Assembly: GCF_040802235.1 (NCBI RefSeq)
Contig: NC_133156.1
Coordinates: 24,199,343-24,263,342, forward strand
Length of the DNA stretch: 64,000 nucleotides
Direction of reading: 5' to 3'
Source: Manis javanica
Lineage: Eukaryota; Chordata; Mammalia; Pholidota; Manidae
Positions 60,392-64,000 of the stretch are shown here, one piece after another. The position numbers were made by a program, and so were the translations under genes. Positions within the stretch are counted from its first letter, which is position 1, and the number at the start of each line of letters is the position of its first letter. Under the pieces are notes generated by a model. It searched no databases. It was not told where the DNA came from and saw nothing but the letters and a program-made list of their open reading frames with translations.

Positions 60392-61258
60392 CTATAGCAG
60401 TCCCTCCAAATGCACTGTAGAGGTGGTTCATGGGACGTAAATTCTCTCACCTTTCGCTTATCTGGAAATTGTTTAATCCCTCCTTCAAATTTAAATGATA
60501 ACTTTGCCAAGTAGAGTATTCTTGGTTCGAGGCCCTTCTGTTTCATTGCATTAAATGTATCATGCCACTCTCTTCTGGCCTGTAGGGTTTCTGTTGAGAA
60601 ATCTGATGATAGCCTGATGGGTTTTCCTTTGTATGTGATCTCTTTTCTCTCTCTAGCTGATTCTAAAAGGATATGCCCTTATCCTTGATCTTTGCCATTT
60701 TAATTATTATATGTCTTAGTGTTGTCTTACTTGGGTCCCTTGTGTTGGGAGATCTGTGTACCTCCATGGCCTGAGAGACTATCTCCATCCCCAGATTGGG
60801 GAAGTTTTCAGCAATCACCTCCTCAAAGACACTTTCTATCCCTTTTTCTCCCTTCTTCTTCTTCTAGTACCCCTGTAATGTCAATATTGTTCCATTTGGA
60901 TTGGACACAGTGTTCTCTCAATATTCTTTCATTCTTACAGATCCTTTTATCTCTCTGTGCCTCAGCTTCTTTGTATTCCTCTTCTCTAATTTCTATTCCA
61001 TTTACCATCTCTTCTACTATATATAATCTGTTTTTATATACCTCCATTGTATGTTACATTTCAGATATGGAATTTCTCAATGATTGAATCTCCATCCTAA
61101 ATTCATCCCTGAGTTCTTAAATATTTTTCTGTACCTCCATGAGCATGTTTATGATTTTTATTTTGAACTCTCAGGAAGATTGGTGAGTTCAATTTCATTT
61201 GACCCTTTTTCTGGGGTTTGTGAGATTTTCTCTGAATCAGGTTCCTTTGACATTTCAT
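60392..61258 (-). pseudogene. L1-E ORF1 remnant
   Basis: The start MKCQRNLIQRK at 61258 is the counterpart of the other ORF1 starts. A deletion within the PEREFKIK segment (near 61172) shifts the frame. A coiled-coil piece is open at 61047-60823 (NERILREHCVQSKWNNIDI). The expected stop is at 60392-60394. Confidence 0.8.
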
Positions 61259-61507
61259 ATTTCTATGTGGCACTCTAGTCTCTGGCGCTGCTCAGGCCCT
61301 GGAGTGAGGTTGGGGGTCACAGGGGAGTGGCTCTGGTGCACTGTTTGGTGAAGTCTGCTCTTTTCTCCAGGGGTATGCAGTCTGGTGCAGCCTTCTTTCC
61401 TGTCGCTCTTTCAGGATTAGTTGTATTAACTATATTTTCATATTATATGTCATTTGGGGAGGAGGTCTCTGTCTCACCTCTCACACCGCCATCTTGAATC
61501 GATCTCT

Positions 61508-61518
61508 TTCTATCTGGA
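61508..61518 (+). repeat. Target-site duplication of L1-E, right copy
   Basis: Identical to 55928-55938. Confidence 0.8.
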
Positions 61519-62280
61519 TAACATAATGGCTAAGAACATTTGAATTTCATGGTGAATCAAGATTCTGCTTTTAGTCTGGTTCTGTGATGTTTAACAATTT
61601 CAATTCTTTAAGCTCATTTTCTTTCATCAGTTTCCTTAGAAACAGAGACTGAGCAACGGTTATAGTTTTAGCAATTTTGTGTGTGATTTCAGTAGAAGGA
61701 AAGTTGCAGGAATTGAATAGGACAGGGAAAGGATCGAAGCAAGCCAATGATCATATCTAGAGGTTAACTTCTGCACCCCATGTTACAATCTTTTCAATTA
61801 CACCTTAGAGTCAGACCTACAGTGGGGCAAGGCAGCTGATCTTTTATATCCCAATTTATGACTTAGTGACACCACCCAATGGTAATCATAGCCTTCTGAA
61901 GCAACATTAGCATCTACCATACTCAGTTTCATTATCTATAAATGGGCATAATTAGATTATCTCAATCATATGATTGTGACACAGTTGACTTCCTTAGTGA
62001 GAAAGCATTCGGTTTTAATAAGAAAAAGAAATTCCAAGTATAGTTTGACCAAACAATAAGGAGAATTATCTTTAATTACAAGAGCTCAGAGGTGGAGGTG
62101 TCCCAAAAGAGTGGGGATTCATTCTGTTCTCCATGAAGAGCCTTGACTGAGGATTACTTCTTGTCAGGGTCACCAGGTTGTGGCAGTAAATGTAGGTGCC
62201 ATACTCAGAAATGATGCCCAGAGAGAGAAACCTGGCCTCTCTGGGAGTCACCCAGTTGATATCTCTCTACAGAGAGATAT
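61519..62280. other. Unassigned sequence
   Basis: A short inverted repeat ATATCTCTCTACAGAGAGATAT occurs at about 62261-62282. I see no gene or named repeat. Confidence 0.3.
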
Positions 62281-62484
62281 TTCTCTGTAGTGGGTTGAAT
62301 GTTGGCCCTCGGAAAGCTATGTCTACTCTCTAATTCCCCTAATTTGTGAGTATTAAACTATGATAAAGGATGATGTATTGATTTGGAAAAGGATATTTAC
62401 AGAGGATGAATTTATTTTGTATTATCTGGTTGGTCCTAAATGTTATCACATGTACACTTTTAAGTTTGACAGAACAGAGAAGAT
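62281..62484 (+). mobile_element. Ancient MER-type repeat remnant
   Basis: GTGGGTTGAATGTTGGCCC, TCTAATTCCCCTAATTTGTGA, GATTTGGAAAAGGATATTTAC and GGTCCTAAATGTTATCACA follow a common mammalian repeat order. I do not name the family. Confidence 0.45.
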
Positions 62485-62560
62485 ACAGGGACATGAAGGG
62501 AGCCTTGAGGAAACTCATCAACAGGATATGCTCCTATCAGTATGCTTCCTACAAATGCAG
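62485..62560 (+). pseudogene. Olfactory receptor C-terminal scrap
   Basis: The stretch at about 62490-62530 encodes YRDMKGALRKLINR, matching the conserved OR tail (NRDMKGALRKL). It resembles the tail of the OR1-like remnant at 55820-55850. Nothing upstream is OR-like because an old repeat adjoins directly. It is short, so this is a tentative call. Confidence 0.5.
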
Positions 62561-62905
62561 CAGTGTAGCCATGGAGACAGAATTTGTATTGATTCATCCA
62601 GTATCTGATCACTCCTGTCCTACAAGAATGTTATTACCTCCAGACTCTGATGGGTCACTTGATGACCCTAGTGTGTATCTATGAATTGCTGAATACAGTT
62701 CCTTCTTTTTCACTTTGTTGAAGTTGGAAATGAATGAATAAATTGTTTATTTTGTTTGTTATTCTTATCATTGTGTTTCTGAGATACAATCATGTTGTGT
62801 TTAACAGTTAGCTACTGAATTTCAATACCTCCTTTTTTAATGATCTTTATTTTATATTATGTATGGTGTCATTTAAAAAGGAGCTTTTGAAAATTTAAAA
62901 GATAT
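62561..62905. other. Unassigned AT-rich sequence
   Basis: No feature is seen. Confidence 0.3.
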
Positions 62906-63330
62906 GTTGCTTTTTTCTAACTTTATTGAGTTGTAACTTACAAAACTATATACTTAAGGTATAAAATGTGATGATTTTATATGTGTCCATTGTGAACTGA
63001 TTACCACAATTAAATTAATGAACACATCCGTCACCTCACCTACATACCATTTATTTCAGTTAGAACACTTAAGATATACTCTTTTCACAAGTTTCAAGTA
63101 TACAATAGAGTGTTATCATGAGTAGTTACCATACTGTACATTAGATCCTGGAACTTATTCATCTTACAGTGAAAGATTGTACCCTTTGACTTACATCTCA
63201 TTACCCAAACCCCCTGTACGTGGGAACCACCATTCTACTCTGTTTCTGGGTCACATTGCAGAAATAGGTTGAAGCTGTAATTATGTCTGTTTTGGGGAGA
63301 AATTACTCTATTTGGGTTCATCATTTCTTT
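62906..63330 (-). mobile_element. Old L1 (L1M) 3' UTR, antisense
   Basis: CTTTATTGAGTTGTAACTTA, GTGTCCATTGTGAACTGATT, CATCCGTCACCTCACC and ACTGTACATTAGATCC are antisense L1M 3' UTR landmarks. Confidence 0.75.
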
Positions 63331-63334
63331 TTTT

Positions 63335-63800
63335 TAAATAATGGTTTCTTTTGCTGTACATATTCATTCTAGTTTGATGTCTTCGACCCACTTAGTATTT
63401 TTTGCAATTACTATCTGTGCTTTCAATGTCATAATTGTTGCCAAAACCAAAGTCAAGGAACTTTCTACCTATGTTTTTTCTAGGCATTATATGGTTTCAG
63501 GTCTTATGCTTAAGCCATCAATCCATAATGAGTTAATTTTTGTGAGTGAAGTAAGAGATGATTCTGATTTCATTCTTCTGCATGTGGTTATGTGTTTTTT
63601 CCAACACCATTTATTGGAGAGACTATTAATTTCCCCTTTGTGAATCCTTGGCTCCCTTGTCAACTACATATGATGGGGATAATTTTCAGGCTCTCAATTC
63701 AATTCTTTTGGTGTAGATGTCTGATTTTATGCAAGTACCACACAGTTTTGATCATAGCTTTGTAATATAGTGTGAAATCAGGAAGTCTGGTACCTCCATC
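63335..63800 (-). mobile_element. Old L1 ORF2 fragment, antisense
   Basis: TTTCTTTTGCTGTACATAT, CCATAATGAGTTAATTTTTG, CCAACACCATTTATTGG and the ACCACACAGTTTTGATCATAGC segment are antisense ORF2 C-terminal landmarks. Confidence 0.75.
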
Positions 63801-64000
63801 AGAAGTGTCCAGAAGTGATTTCAGGCTTCCATAGGAGCTTTAGTAGATCTAGGGACAAGCTGGTTTGAGCCCAAACCTTGAGCAGAAGTAGGGAAAACAT
63901 GTAATGAAACCCCTCCTGGGGATAAAGGAGAAGCCTTGCGCTTTTACCTCCCTGCTCTGTACTCAGTGAGGGGAATAACCATGGGAAGCACTCCTGTACC
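63801..64000. other. Unassigned sequence at the window edge
   Basis: No feature is seen. Confidence 0.3.

Larger units (their letters stand above)
55939..61507 (-). mobile_element. Full-length L1 (L1-E) with clean target-site duplication, inactive
   Basis: Minus strand: the 5' end at about 61500 (CAAGATGGCGGTGTGAGAGG), a short 5' UTR (about 240 bp), ORF1 (61258-60392), ORF2 (about 60105-56275) and a 3' UTR ending in a T run (55943-55950). An 11-bp identical target duplication lies on both sides. It landed about 70 bp past the OR1-like remnant. The short 5' UTR resembles that of L1-B, so both may belong to one subfamily. Confidence 0.92.

Noticed and set aside
1-64000. CRISPR array, tRNA, rRNA or operon-type features
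   Set aside because: The sequence is mammalian. No such structures were seen, and the tandem repeats present are explained by L1, LTR or microsatellites.

Overview
This is a stretch of a eutherian mammalian genome with no intact protein-coding gene that I can defend. It is a decayed olfactory-receptor (OR) cluster buried in LINE-1 (L1) retrotransposons. Five or six OR remnants are recognisable. Four are of the OR7-like class, one is OR1-like, and one is only a C-terminal scrap. They sit among at least seven younger L1 insertions, older L1M and L2 debris, two copies of an endogenous-retrovirus (ERV) 3' end, several probable solo LTRs and hAT-type DNA-transposon fragments. I saw no tRNA- or 7SL-derived SINE anywhere, which is unusual for most well-studied mammals. 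The L1/ERV families resemble what I loosely remember from SINE-poor genomes such as pangolins, but that is a weak impression and not an identification.

Layout. 1-538: OR7-like pseudogene (minus), running off the left edge. 0.95-2.58 kb: L2 and L1M debris. 2.58-15.67 kb: a young L1 split by a second, full-length L1. That second L1 carries 1.65 kb of ERV env/LTR sequence at its 3' end, and one 12-bp target-site duplication brackets the whole composite. 15.7-20.4 kb: truncated L1s. 20.4-20.9 kb: OR7-like fragment (minus). 22.8-23.1 kb: probable solo LTR. 23.35-29.65 kb: full-length L1 (plus). 30.43-31.33 kb: OR7-like pseudogene (plus). 31.77-32.65 kb: second copy of the ERV 3' end, antisense, with a 15-bp target duplication typical of L1-driven insertion. 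33-41 kb: OR flanks, old L1, two LTRs and hAT remnants. 41.03-46.82 kb: long L1 (minus). 47.94-48.88 kb: the best-preserved OR, broken by two small indels. 51.5-54.1 kb: two 3'-truncated L1 5' ends. 55.1-55.9 kb: OR1-like fragment. 55.94-61.51 kb: full-length L1 (minus) with a clean 11-bp target duplication. 62.3-63.8 kb: old repeats plus an OR C-terminal scrap.

How it fits together. The OR copies and their flanks are related: blocks near 1.7 and 21.3 kb, and near 22, 30, 38 and 50.4 kb, are recognisably similar. Tandem duplication therefore built the cluster before L1s filled it. The most interesting object is the L1-ERV composite with its separate 5'-truncated relative. Together they suggest that L1 has been mobilising an ERV env-LTR tail, using the LTR polyadenylation signal, as a 3' transduction or chimeric family. 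All repeat family names come from remembered consensus similarity, not from a database search.
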